This document shows, in pieces, positions 26,856 through 34,296 of a stretch of 64,000 nt of DNA (within the stretch, counting starts at the first letter, position 1; every line of letters starts with the position of its first letter). Made by a program: the position numbers and the translations under genes. The notes beneath the pieces were generated by a model. That model was not told the DNA's origin and did no database searches. It worked only from the letters and a program-made list of their open reading frames with translations. The stretch is from Croceimicrobium hydrocarbonivorans (GTDB lineage: Bacteria; Bacteroidota; Bacteroidia; Flavobacteriales; Schleiferiaceae): the NCBI RefSeq assembly GCF_014524565.1, contig NZ_CP060139.1:3603501-3667500 (forward strand), written 5' to 3'.

Positions 26856-27673
26856 GGCTCTGTCAGAAGAGGTTTTTAGCAAAGCAGATTAAAGCGGATT
26901 ACGCTGTCAGTACTGCCAGGGCCTGTAAAATCATTAGCCTTGAGCGCTCTGGATATTACTATATATCCAAGCGAGACGATAAGGAGGTAGAGGAAAAGCT
27001 ACGCTGGTACGCGGAGCATTATCCTGCGCGTGGCTGCCCATTTTATACCAAGCGTATTCGTAAAGAGGGTTATGCCTGGAACAAGAAACGTATCCGCAGG
27101 GTGTACATCAAACTGGGGATGAACAAGCGCAAGAGGAAATGGAAGCGACGTATTCCTAACCCTGACAAAGAGGTGTTGCTGCAGCCTTTAGCTCCTAACC
27201 TATGTTGGAGTGCCGACTTCATGCAGGACCGCTTAGAGAATGGTGTGAAAATGCGTGTGCTCAACATTATTGACGACTACAACCGCGAAGCTTTGGCTTG
27301 CAAGGTATCCAGCAGTTTCCCTTCCGAACATGTAGTAGAGCAATTTGAGCAGCTAATAGAGTGGCACGGTAAGCCATTTACCATAAGAACTGATAACGGA
27401 ACAGAGTTTATGGCAGAAGCCTTTCAAAAGTTTTGCAAACGACATCAGATAAAACACTTAAGAATACAGAAAGGAAAACCTATGCAGAATGGCTTTTGTG
27501 AACGCTTTAACCGCACCCTGAGAGAAGACGTGCTCAACGCTTATCTCTTTGAAACGAAGACGCAGATGCAAGAGTTAATCAATCATTGGATGGAAGACTA
27601 CAATCAAAACCATCCGCATTCTTCTCTTGGAGACATGTCTCCAAGAGAATTTAAACAAAGGCTTATTGCCTAA
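26846..27673 (+). CDS. IS3-family transposase OrfB (made as OrfAB fusion)
   Basis: About 275 aa of integrase read by -1 frameshifting from orfA. The N-terminal part has the HTH_21-type segment (ACKIISLERSGYYY) and a basic stretch (KRKRKWKRR). The rve catalytic core shows the three acidic residues: Asp in LCWSADF, Asp in IRTDNGTEF, and Glu in GFCERFNR, with the usual spacing. The end MSPREFKQRLIA is complete, so the transposase looks functional. Cuts and joins DNA by copy-out, paste-in transposition as known for IS3 elements. Confidence 0.9.
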   Translation, partial: KALGLCQKRFLAKQIKADYAVSTARACKIISLERSGYYYISKRDDKEVEEKLRWYAEHYPARGCPFYTKRIRKEGYAWNKKRIRRVYIKLGMNKRKRKWKRRIPNPDKEVLLQPLAPNLCWSADFMQDRLENGVKMRVLNIIDDYNREALACKVSSSFPSEHVVEQFEQLIEWHGKPFTIRTDNGTEFMAEAFQKFCKRHQIKHLRIQKGKPMQNGFCERFNRTLREDVLNAYLFETKTQMQELINHWMEDYNQNHPHSSLGDMSPREFKQRLIA

Positions 27674-27868
27674 AATCGATAATTTAGACCTGTTGGAATA
27701 ATGGGGGACTTACAGTGATCCGGGCTGGACTTCGACTTCTGGAAAATGAAGAGAACAAAGCAATCGCTTTGAAAAGAGCGATAGAAGAAGGTATTGATAG
27801 TGGAATTGCTTCTGATTTTGATCGAGATCAGTTTCTTAAAGACTTGAAAAAGTCTGCCGAGAAATCAA

Positions 27869-28168
27869 ATGGCTAACTTTCAAATAACAAATAAGGCCCT
27901 TGAAGATTTAGCCAGCATTTGGGATTATACCCTTCAGGAATGGTCCGCTAAGCAAGCAGAGCATTATTACAATATGCTTTTAAATACCTGTCAGCATATT
28001 TCAGAAAACCCAAAGCTTGGTAAGAGCTATGAATAAATTACAGCCGGCTTATTGGGTTTAAGGACCAAGAAACATATCATCTTTTATCGACTCATTCCTA
28101 GTCAAGCCTTGGAGATAACGAGAATTCTCCATGCACAATTGGATTTGAAGGAAAGATTGAAAACCTAA
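27869..28168 (+). pseudogene. parE: parE toxin gene with internal stop codon
   Basis: Reads as a 99-aa RelE/ParE-type toxin: MANFQITNKALEDLASIWDY, ISENPKLGKSYE, stop TAA at 28034-28036 (codon 56), then ITAGLLGLRTKKHIIFYRLI and ITRILHAQLDLKERL. Both halves fit the ParE fold, including the conserved IFYR strand and the final RILH-QLDL helix, so one nonsense change inactivated it. The ParE family poisons DNA gyrase. The ATG overlaps the end of parD. Loss of toxin may have made the antitoxin insertion harmless. Confidence 0.88.
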
Positions 28169-28263
28169 AGCGGCAATAATAGACTAAAGTCTGCTCTGAA
28201 CTTAAATAAACTTAGTTGGAATTTAATAGACAGCTGCATCGTCTTAGTCTCCAATTCCCTCTC

Positions 28264-28559
28264 AAATCTCACTTCTCACATCTCACTACTCCTAAGGGAA
28301 ATTCCCCCATCCCCAAAAAGGATATTCCCTCTTTTTATGTAAGGTAAAAGCGTAGCTTATTGGTTTTGGGTATTTTAGAGTGATCTTAAATACTGGCATA
28401 GTACTCATCTAGCCGCAATTGAATGAAGTATGGAGCTGTCTTCTAAGGATTAACTGAAATTTTGAATTATCCTTAAACGAAGTTCTGTTTTTGTCTGAAT
28501 AATGAGGGATATGTGGAGTATTTTAAGGAAAACAACAAGTTGGTGGCAAGCTAAAAAAG
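28264..28559. repeat. Long direct repeat, copy R1 (about 296 bp)
   Basis: Matches 31480-31779 along its length at roughly four-fifths identity by eye, with few gaps. It starts with pyrimidine-rich AAATCTCACTTC, contains GATATTCCCTCTTTTT, AGCTTATTGGTTTTGGGTA, TCTAGCCGCAATTGAATGA and CTGAAATTTTGAATTATCC, and ends AACAAGTTG...GC...AAAAAAG. Similarity stops 7 bp before the PHP-SMC start codon. No reading frame inside is conserved between the copies. The 95 bp between parE and R1 hold nothing recognisable. Confidence 0.88.
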
Positions 28560-28566
28560 AAACATT

Positions 28567-31215
28567 ATGACAGGAGCAAGATTTTTAAGAGCAGATTTAC
28601 ATATTCATTCGTATGGTGAGTTCGGCTCTTATGATGTAACTGACCACACAATGACTCCTGAAGCGATTGTTGACAAGGCAATTGAAAAAAACTTGGGAAT
28701 CATAAGCATTACCGACCACAACGAGATACAGAATGTTAACACAGCACTTAATCATGCCAAAGGAAAGCCTATACTAGTGATTCCAGGTATTGAAGTAAGT
28801 ACAACACAAGGACATCTTCTTCTGTATTTTGAGACATTCAAGAATCTGCGGGATTTCTTTGGAAAACTAACCATAAGTCCTGACAGGAAAACATGTAATC
28901 AAGGTATCGCAGAGTGTTTGGATTTAGCATATCAGCATAATGGATTAGGCGTTCTAGCACATATAGAGCTTGAATCAGGGTTTGAAAAAACAATTGGAAG
29001 GTTCGGGCCACAGATAGAAGAAGTAATGAAACACCCGAACCTTAAAGGGTTAGAAATTTCTTCTAAAACTAGTCTAGATAATTATACTGACAAAGACACA
29101 GATGATAATCGCAAAAGGTTAATTAAATTAAGGAGAGAGCATTTAGAGTTAGAAGTAAACATTGATTTACCAAAACTCATGTCTTCAGATTCCCACACAT
29201 TGAACAAACTTGGTGTTAATGCCGATGGTGAAAAAAAACTTACTAGAATTAAAGTTGATGAACTCAACTTTCACTCTTTTAAAATTGCGCTATTAAGTCA
29301 TGAGTCAAGGATTCGGTTAGAAGATCTTATTCCAGAACAAAGACCCGTTCTACGAAGTATAAAGCTTGATGGTGGCTTACTTGATAATGTAGAGATAGAA
29401 TTAAGTTCCAATCTAACTTGTATAATCGGGAGTCGTGGGGCAGGAAAATCGACCCTTCTCGAGGCAATTAGAGAAGCATCAGGCAATACTTCCAAAGCGA
29501 AGGTTGTCGATTCTGATGTATGGCCACAGGAAATAAAGTTAGTATATGAAGACGAAGCAGGTCAGGTCATAGAATTTAAAAGAGATAAAAACGATAGCCT
29601 ACAGAACATTTCTGACCCGATAAATGGTATCACCAAAGTTGACATTGAAAGTTACGGACAAGGTGAAACTGCAAGTACAATCCAACATAGTGATGAAAAC
29701 CCTAGTGTTTTAGTGTCATTTTTGGACTCCTTCTTAGAGCTCTCGATTCTAAAAGCTGAAGAAAAAGACGTAATTGAAAAGCTCATAGAAAATCAAAGTG
29801 AATCTAAAAAGCTTCGAATTGAATTACTAGGTCTTCCGGAAACCAAAAAAGCACTTTTAAACGAGCAAAAGAAACTAACCAGTTTACAAAAAGAAAAAGC
29901 TGGCGAGCTAGTTAAATTTCAGAACGCTCTTATAAAAGAAAGAGAGATTAGATCATCTCTAATTGAAGATTTAAAAAATCTAATTAAAACCTACCGTGAA
30001 ATCTTGAATGATAGTTCAACTTTTGAATCTTTTGAGAGTCTATCAGAAGATGAAATCGTAGTAGGTAAAGACTTTTTCAATCGTGTAAAAGAGATTGTTT
30101 CAGAGTTTTCGGTAATAGTCAAAGAGAAGTCCAAAGAGCTAAATACTGCCCTTACTGAGAAAGTTGAAGATTTAAAGGCTCAATTAAAATCTTGGTCAGA
30201 AAAGGAGAAGGAAATTCAATCTAAAATAGATTCAAAAAAGAAGGAGTTGGAAGACCAAGGCATTCCTTTTGACTTGGGTAAAATCAACCAAATATCAAAA
30301 GATATAATTCATTATACGGCTCGGGTTAAAAAGTTAGAAGCTAGCAAAAAGCAACTCGAGCAGTATGAAAAAGAAAGGAAAGAGTTAATTCAACAGAGAA
30401 AGTCACTAAAAGACAAAATATATTATAAACGATTTGCATTTGCTCAATCGATAAACAGCAACCTTAAAAATACTCTTGACGGCCTCTTTATTGACGTTAA
30501 ATTTGAACAAGGTAAATATTCAAATGTCTTTGAAAATGATCTAAAGTCAATGATGGATTGGAGAACTTCTCAAGTCCCAAAATCTCCCCAAGTTGTAAAA
30601 CAAATAACTCCTTTGGAATTGGTTGAAGCTGCCTTGAAAAATGACCGAGCAAAATTGGAATCTATCCAAGACTCAAATGGCAACCAGCTCCTAACGAGTT
30701 CAGAGATATCTACGATGATTCAAAGATTAAAGAACGAACATAGGTATGAAGATTTTGAGAGTATAGAATTTGATGATTTACCAAGTATCACTGTAACAAA
30801 GATTTTTAAGGATGATGGAAGTAAAACGATAAGAAACTCCAAAACCATCTCTCAGTTATCTCTCGGTCAACAACAATCTGTTTTACTTGCAATTTTAATG
30901 CTTTCTAAGAGCAAGAGACCCTTAATCATTGACCAGCCAGAAGACAACCTTGATAGCGAGTTTATTTTTAAAACGATCGTTATAAATCTCAGAAAAATTA
31001 AAGAAGCTCGTCAAGTCATTATTGTTACGCATAATCCAAACATTGCAGTATTAGGTGATGCCGAATTAATTATACCACTTAAAAGTACAAGCGTCAAATC
31101 ACATGTAATGGGAGAAGGTTCCATTGATCGTGGAGCGACACGAGAGATTTGTTGTGAAATTCTTGAAGGCGGTAAAAGTGCATTCAAACAAAGACAGGAA
31201 ATCTATGGAATATAA
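28567..31215 (+). CDS. PHP phosphoesterase-SMC-like ATPase fusion (TrlF-like)
   Basis: 882 aa, a candidate anti-phage effector. N-terminal PHP domain (about 5-245) with metal-binding DLHIHS (Asp10, His12, His14), SITDHNE and a late SDSH (SSDSHTL). Then an SMC/RecN-like ATPase: Walker A GSRGAGKST (from 288, Lys296), a long coiled coil about 390-650, signature LSLGQQQS (about 765), Walker B LIIDQPEDNLDSEF (Asp789 region), and HNPNIAVLGDAE switch. This fits the family named 'TrlF-like AAA ATPase'. I infer ATP-gated nuclease or phosphatase action. Flanked by R1 and R2 repeats, AT-rich, no co-transcribed partner. Confidence 0.87.
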   Translation: MTGARFLRADLHIHSYGEFGSYDVTDHTMTPEAIVDKAIEKNLGIISITDHNEIQNVNTALNHAKGKPILVIPGIEVSTTQGHLLLYFETFKNLRDFFGKLTISPDRKTCNQGIAECLDLAYQHNGLGVLAHIELESGFEKTIGRFGPQIEEVMKHPNLKGLEISSKTSLDNYTDKDTDDNRKRLIKLRREHLELEVNIDLPKLMSSDSHTLNKLGVNADGEKKLTRIKVDELNFHSFKIALLSHESRIRLEDLIPEQRPVLRSIKLDGGLLDNVEIELSSNLTCIIGSRGAGKSTLLEAIREASGNTSKAKVVDSDVWPQEIKLVYEDEAGQVIEFKRDKNDSLQNISDPINGITKVDIESYGQGETASTIQHSDENPSVLVSFLDSFLELSILKAEEKDVIEKLIENQSESKKLRIELLGLPETKKALLNEQKKLTSLQKEKAGELVKFQNALIKEREIRSSLIEDLKNLIKTYREILNDSSTFESFESLSEDEIVVGKDFFNRVKEIVSEFSVIVKEKSKELNTALTEKVEDLKAQLKSWSEKEKEIQSKIDSKKKELEDQGIPFDLGKINQISKDIIHYTARVKKLEASKKQLEQYEKERKELIQQRKSLKDKIYYKRFAFAQSINSNLKNTLDGLFIDVKFEQGKYSNVFENDLKSMMDWRTSQVPKSPQVVKQITPLELVEAALKNDRAKLESIQDSNGNQLLTSSEISTMIQRLKNEHRYEDFESIEFDDLPSITVTKIFKDDGSKTIRNSKTISQLSLGQQQSVLLAILMLSKSKRPLIIDQPEDNLDSEFIFKTIVINLRKIKEARQVIIVTHNPNIAVLGDAELIIPLKSTSVKSHVMGEGSIDRGATREICCEILEGGKSAFKQRQEIYGI

Positions 31216-31230
31216 AAAAAAGCCAGCCTC

Positions 31231-31359
31231 CAACAATGGCTATCCGTAATGCGGGTTTTGGTGGTAAATTGAAAGTAAATGAATATTAGCAAACATATCG
31301 GTAGGGGACAGTGAAGTGCTCCTTAATCTCGCACTGCGCATGGCTAAACCGTTATGCCT
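31231..31359. repeat. Imperfect inverted-repeat element, recombination-site-like
   Basis: Left arm starts CAACAATGGCTATCCG then AATGCGGG; right arm is TCTCGCACTGCGCATGGC then TAAACCGTTATGCC. The arms pair imperfectly over about 25 nt, the outer ends being AAC and GTT. The layout (about 130 bp, two wobble-rich arms, AAC...GTT limits, 3' of a single cassette-like gene) recalls attC sites of integrons, though the core heptamers do not match the consensus. No integrase is present in the window. Confidence 0.45.
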
Positions 31360-31479
31360 AACTGAATAATCATAAGAATCGAGGAACTTATAAAAGCAAG
31401 AGCTATTTTATCCAAGCTTGACTACAAAACCTTAAGTAATATCTTAGATTCTTAAGTGCCTTGAATCCCTCTGAGTATC

Positions 31480-31779
31480 AAATCTCACTTCCCACTTCTC
31501 ACTTCCATCCTCCAGGAAAATCCCCCATCCCCCAATAAGGATATTCCCTCTTTTTAAACAAGGTAAAAGCTCAGCTTATTGGTTTTGGGTATTTTGGGCT
31601 GGTACTAAATGCTGGAATAGTACTGATCTAGCCGCAATTGAATGAGGTATGGAGCAGGGTACTAAGGATTAGCTGAAATTTTGAATTATCCTGATATGAA
31701 GCTCTGTTTTTATTTGGAAAATGCGGTATATGTGGAGTATTGGTAAGGATAAAAACAAGTTGTATGCCATGCAAAAAAA
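31480..31779. repeat. Long direct repeat, copy R2 (about 300 bp)
   Basis: Second copy of R1. It ends AACAAGTTGTATGCC...GCAAAAAAAG, after which the sequence departs completely from the other copy (CCGCCCGCACTATTAGCGC). It precedes the TIR-caspase cluster as R1 precedes the PHP-SMC gene. Between the inverted-repeat element and R2 (31360-31479) nothing is recognised. Confidence 0.88.
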
Positions 31780-31874
31780 GCCGCCCGCACTATTAGCGCA
31801 TTTGGTTTTTTTGCCGACACACAGTTAAAAGCTGAAAGAGTAAAATGAATGAGAACAAAACATAAAAGTCAAGT

Positions 31875-32339
31875 ATGTGGCCAGTAATCATTGGAGCGGG
31901 TGCTGTTGCTCTTCTTCTAAAAGCACTATTTGAAAATGAAAAAGATACAGGCAAGGAGATGAAGAAACGCATCTTTATCAGCTTTGCCATAGAAGATGAG
32001 AAATACAGGGGTTATTTGGTGAAACAAGCCAAAAACGAAATGTCGCCTTTCACATTTGTAGATATGTCAGTGAAGAAGCCATGGGACGAGAAAATTTGGA
32101 AACAGAAATGCCGTTCCAAAATAAAGTCATGTGACGGGATGATAGTCCTTTTAAGCAAAAATACTTGGCATTCGAGTGGCACACGTTGGGAAATAAAATG
32201 TGCAAAAGAAGAAGGTTTGCCAGTAATCGGAATGCACATCAAAAAAAACGATCAAGGAGCAATTCCACCAGAATTGAGGGGTAAAAAAGTAATCACATGG
32301 TCTTGGGATAATTTAGCCAAGGTCATTAAAAGGATATAA
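31875..32339 (+). CDS. MTH538/ThsB-type TIR-like protein with N-terminal anchor
   Basis: 154 aa. Residues 2-20 (WPVIIGAGAVALLLKALF) look like a membrane anchor; if Met29 (MKKRIFISFAIEDE) is the true start the anchor vanishes. The rest is the TIR-like MTH538 (DUF1863) fold found in Thoeris ThsB: RIFISFAIEDEKYR, FVDMSVKKPWDE, CDGMIVLLSKNTWHSSGTRW, then WEIKCAKEEG with the probable catalytic Glu, and VITWSWDNL. Such domains use NAD+ to make cyclic ADP-ribose-type signals upon phage infection. First gene of a four-gene cluster, 4 bp before the next. Confidence 0.82.
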   Translation: MWPVIIGAGAVALLLKALFENEKDTGKEMKKRIFISFAIEDEKYRGYLVKQAKNEMSPFTFVDMSVKKPWDEKIWKQKCRSKIKSCDGMIVLLSKNTWHSSGTRWEIKCAKEEGLPVIGMHIKKNDQGAIPPELRGKKVITWSWDNLAKVIKRI

Positions 32340-32343
32340 AATC

Positions 32344-32835
32344 ATGGGTATTTACAGTAGTGCAGAACTAAAAAGTATTGCAACAAAAAAACAGAGGTTA
32401 TTTGAAAAAAAAATGTTTAGCGCTAGGGATGTTCCAGTAACAACAAAATTTGACATTTTTTTATCCCATAGTTTTCTAGACAAAATGGAAGTTCAAGGAC
32501 TTTATCAGGAGTTGACAGATTTTGGATACTCTGTTTATGTTGATTGGATAGTGGATCCTCACCTTGATAGGACCAGGATTACTAAAAAATCTGCAACTCT
32601 TGTAAGAGATAGGATGAAAAATTCCAAAACGCTTCTTCTTGCTATTTCTACAAATGTCGCAATGTCTAAATGGATTCCTTGGGAACTGGGGTATGTAGAT
32701 GGTAATACAAATAAATGTGCAATCATACCTGTATCAAAGGAAGGTACTCCTCCAAAGTCATTCAAAGGTTCGGAATATCTTATTCTATACCCATTTATAA
32801 AAAAAAATACCCCTGAAAGGCACCAACGAAGATAA
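32344..32835 (+). CDS. TIR-domain protein, C-terminus shifted by an A9 indel
   Basis: 163 aa as read. TIR domain at about 34-150: FDIFLSHSFLDK, YSVYVDWIVDPHLDR (BB loop region), LLLAISTNVAMSKWIPWELG with the likely NADase Glu in PWELGYVDG. The reading ends artificially (KKNTPERHQRR) after a run of nine A (32799-32807). One A fewer gives about 43 more residues (IPLKGTNEDKLWVIESEFSY and on to NIFTI) ending in a TGA that overlaps the caspase ATG as ATGA. That coupled junction argues the longer protein is the ancestral one. An assembly error, a real mutation or transcript slippage could each explain it. Confidence 0.82.
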   Translation: MGIYSSAELKSIATKKQRLFEKKMFSARDVPVTTKFDIFLSHSFLDKMEVQGLYQELTDFGYSVYVDWIVDPHLDRTRITKKSATLVRDRMKNSKTLLLAISTNVAMSKWIPWELGYVDGNTNKCAIIPVSKEGTPPKSFKGSEYLILYPFIKKNTPERHQRR

Positions 32836-32934
32836 ACTATGGGTTATCGAGAGTGAGTTTTCGTATTCACAATTCGATTCATGGTTTAAATCAGGGGTAA
32901 TTATAGGGAATCGAAGCGTAAATATTTTCACCAT

Positions 32935-33906
32935 ATGAGAAAAGCACTTGTAATAGGAATAAACAACTACTCTACAGCCGAATTGTATGGGTGTATCAAT
33001 GATGCTTCTGCTTTTGGAAATACATTGGAAACTAATGGAGATGGCTCTCCAAATTTTGATGTTCGTCTACTAACTGATGTTCCAACAAAAGGAGAATTAA
33101 AAGGACACATCAAAGAACTATTCGCTGGAGATTGTGAAACGGCTTTATTCTATTTCTCTGGTCATGGATTTTTTGATGATACTGGAGGTGGAATAATCGT
33201 AACTCCTGACTTTAAAGCAAATGATGAAGGAATTTCAATGGATGAAATCTTGAATATTGCAAATGAATCAAAAGCCAAAAACCGTGTTATAATTCTTGAC
33301 TGTTGCCATTCAGGAGCATTCGGCACACCCAAATTAGGTGGTAATCAAAACGCTCAAATCGGAGAAGGGGTCTCAATTCTCACAGCGAGTAAGGAAGACG
33401 AGCCTTCTATGGAAGTTAACGGACACGGTGTTTTCACAAATCTTTTGTTGGATGCATTGCAAGGCGGAGCAGCAGATTTGAGAGGTCATATTACACCAGG
33501 TAGCATATACTCCTACATTGACCAAGCTTTGGGTCCATGGGATCAAAGACCGGTATTTAAAACAAACATCACCCGCTTTACATCATTAAGAACAGTATCA
33601 CCCCAAGTTTCGCCAGAAATTCTTAGAAGATTAAATCAATACTTTACATCGCCTGAAGAACAGTTTCAGCTTGATCCATCATTTGAGTTCACTAATGACC
33701 CTGCTATTGAACATGAGTTTGCAGAACCTTATGCAAATGAGAATAATGTTGTTGTCTTTAAGGATCTACAAAAGCTAGCAAGTGTTGGATTAGTTGTTCC
33801 AGTTGATGAACAACATATGTATTTCGCAGCAATGCATTCAAAAACATGCCGACTCACAGCACTGGGTTATCACTATTGGCGACTAGTAAAAGACAAAAGA
33901 ATTTAA
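32935..33906 (+). CDS. Caspase-like (metacaspase) protease
   Basis: 323 aa. Peptidase C14 domain at about 3-200: KALVIGINNY, FYFSGHGFF with catalytic His77, IILDCCHSGAFG with the catalytic Cys pair at 123/124, and SILTASKEDEPSMEV. The C-terminal 100 residues (LDPSFEFTNDPA ... HMYFAAMHSKTCRLTALGYH) are a domain often fused to bacterial caspases and may sense or relay a signal. With TIR genes on both sides the expected role is effector: cleavage of host proteins to stop infected cells. The ATG overlaps the ancestral stop of the TIR gene. Confidence 0.9.
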   Translation: MRKALVIGINNYSTAELYGCINDASAFGNTLETNGDGSPNFDVRLLTDVPTKGELKGHIKELFAGDCETALFYFSGHGFFDDTGGGIIVTPDFKANDEGISMDEILNIANESKAKNRVIILDCCHSGAFGTPKLGGNQNAQIGEGVSILTASKEDEPSMEVNGHGVFTNLLLDALQGGAADLRGHITPGSIYSYIDQALGPWDQRPVFKTNITRFTSLRTVSPQVSPEILRRLNQYFTSPEEQFQLDPSFEFTNDPAIEHEFAEPYANENNVVVFKDLQKLASVGLVVPVDEQHMYFAAMHSKTCRLTALGYHYWRLVKDKRI

Positions 33907-33924
33907 ATCTTAAATAAAAATATC

Positions 33925-34296
33925 ATGGCAGAAAAAAAAGTAGTTTTTATAGCATTTGCAATTGAAGACGAAAGACAGAGAGACTTTCTAAAAGGTCAAT
34001 CCCTTAACACTAAATCACCTTTTGAGTACATTGATATGTCTGTAAAAAAGGCTTACGACTCAGAATGGAAAGAAAAAGTAAGAACAAGAATTAAACGTTC
34101 TGATGGAGTGATTGCTTTGGTGAGCAAGAATTCATTGACATCAAGTGGCCAGAAATGGGAAATTCAATGCGCAAGAGAAGAAGGTAAAAAAGTTAGAGGA
34201 ATTTGGGCTTACACAGACGACAGAACAAACCTCGAAGGAGTTTACACAAGAGTTTGGACCTGGGACAATATCAAGGAATTTATTGATTCACTTTAA
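33925..34296 (+). CDS. MTH538/ThsB-type TIR-like protein, second copy
   Basis: 123 aa, soluble, paralogous to the first gene of the cluster: KVVFIAFAIEDERQRDFL, YIDMSVKKAYDSEWKEKV, SDGVIALVSKNSLTSSGQKW, WEIQCAREEG with the probable catalytic Glu, and RVWTWDNIKEF. It lacks the N-terminal hydrophobic helix of the first copy. Multiple ThsB-like TIR genes around one effector are known in Thoeris systems, where each sensor recognises different phages. 18 bp after the caspase gene. Confidence 0.85.
   Translation: MAEKKVVFIAFAIEDERQRDFLKGQSLNTKSPFEYIDMSVKKAYDSEWKEKVRTRIKRSDGVIALVSKNSLTSSGQKWEIQCAREEGKKVRGIWAYTDDRTNLEGVYTRVWTWDNIKEFIDSL

Larger units (their letters stand above)
26532..27714 (+). mobile_element. 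Complete IS3-family insertion sequence (1183 bp), IS407-like
   Basis: Ends are near-perfect inverted repeats of about 25 bp, both beginning TGTAAGTCCCCC and containing TCCAACAG (26532-26557 and 27690-27714). The 4-bp target duplication GTGA is at 26528-26531 and 27715-27718. Two overlapping frames encode OrfA (helix-turn-helix) and OrfB (DDE integrase), with a frameshift signal between them. The 4-bp duplication and the TGTA ends suggest the IS407 subgroup. Intact ends, exact duplication and open frames point to a recent, possibly active insertion. Confidence 0.93.
26438..27876 (+). pseudogene. parD: parD antitoxin gene split by an IS3-family insertion
   Basis: The 5' part (26438-26531) encodes MKNTSVSLGTYFDHFVQSQV then SEGRYKNVSEV; the 3' part (27719-27876) encodes IRAGLRLLENEENKAIALKR and on to KKSAEKSNG. 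Removing the element and one copy of its GTGA target duplication restores an exact in-frame 83-aa ParD-type antitoxin: ribbon-helix-helix N-terminus for DNA binding and a C-terminal toxin-wrapping tail. As it stands, the frame stops 1 codon into the element, giving about 32 residues. The 3' end overlaps the parE start by 8 bp, the usual antitoxin-toxin coupling. Confidence 0.93.

Noticed and set aside
26532-27714. Broken transposase (orfA and orfB in different frames)
   Set aside because: The frame change coincides with an A AAA AAG slippery heptamer and intact domains on both sides, which is the normal IS3 arrangement.
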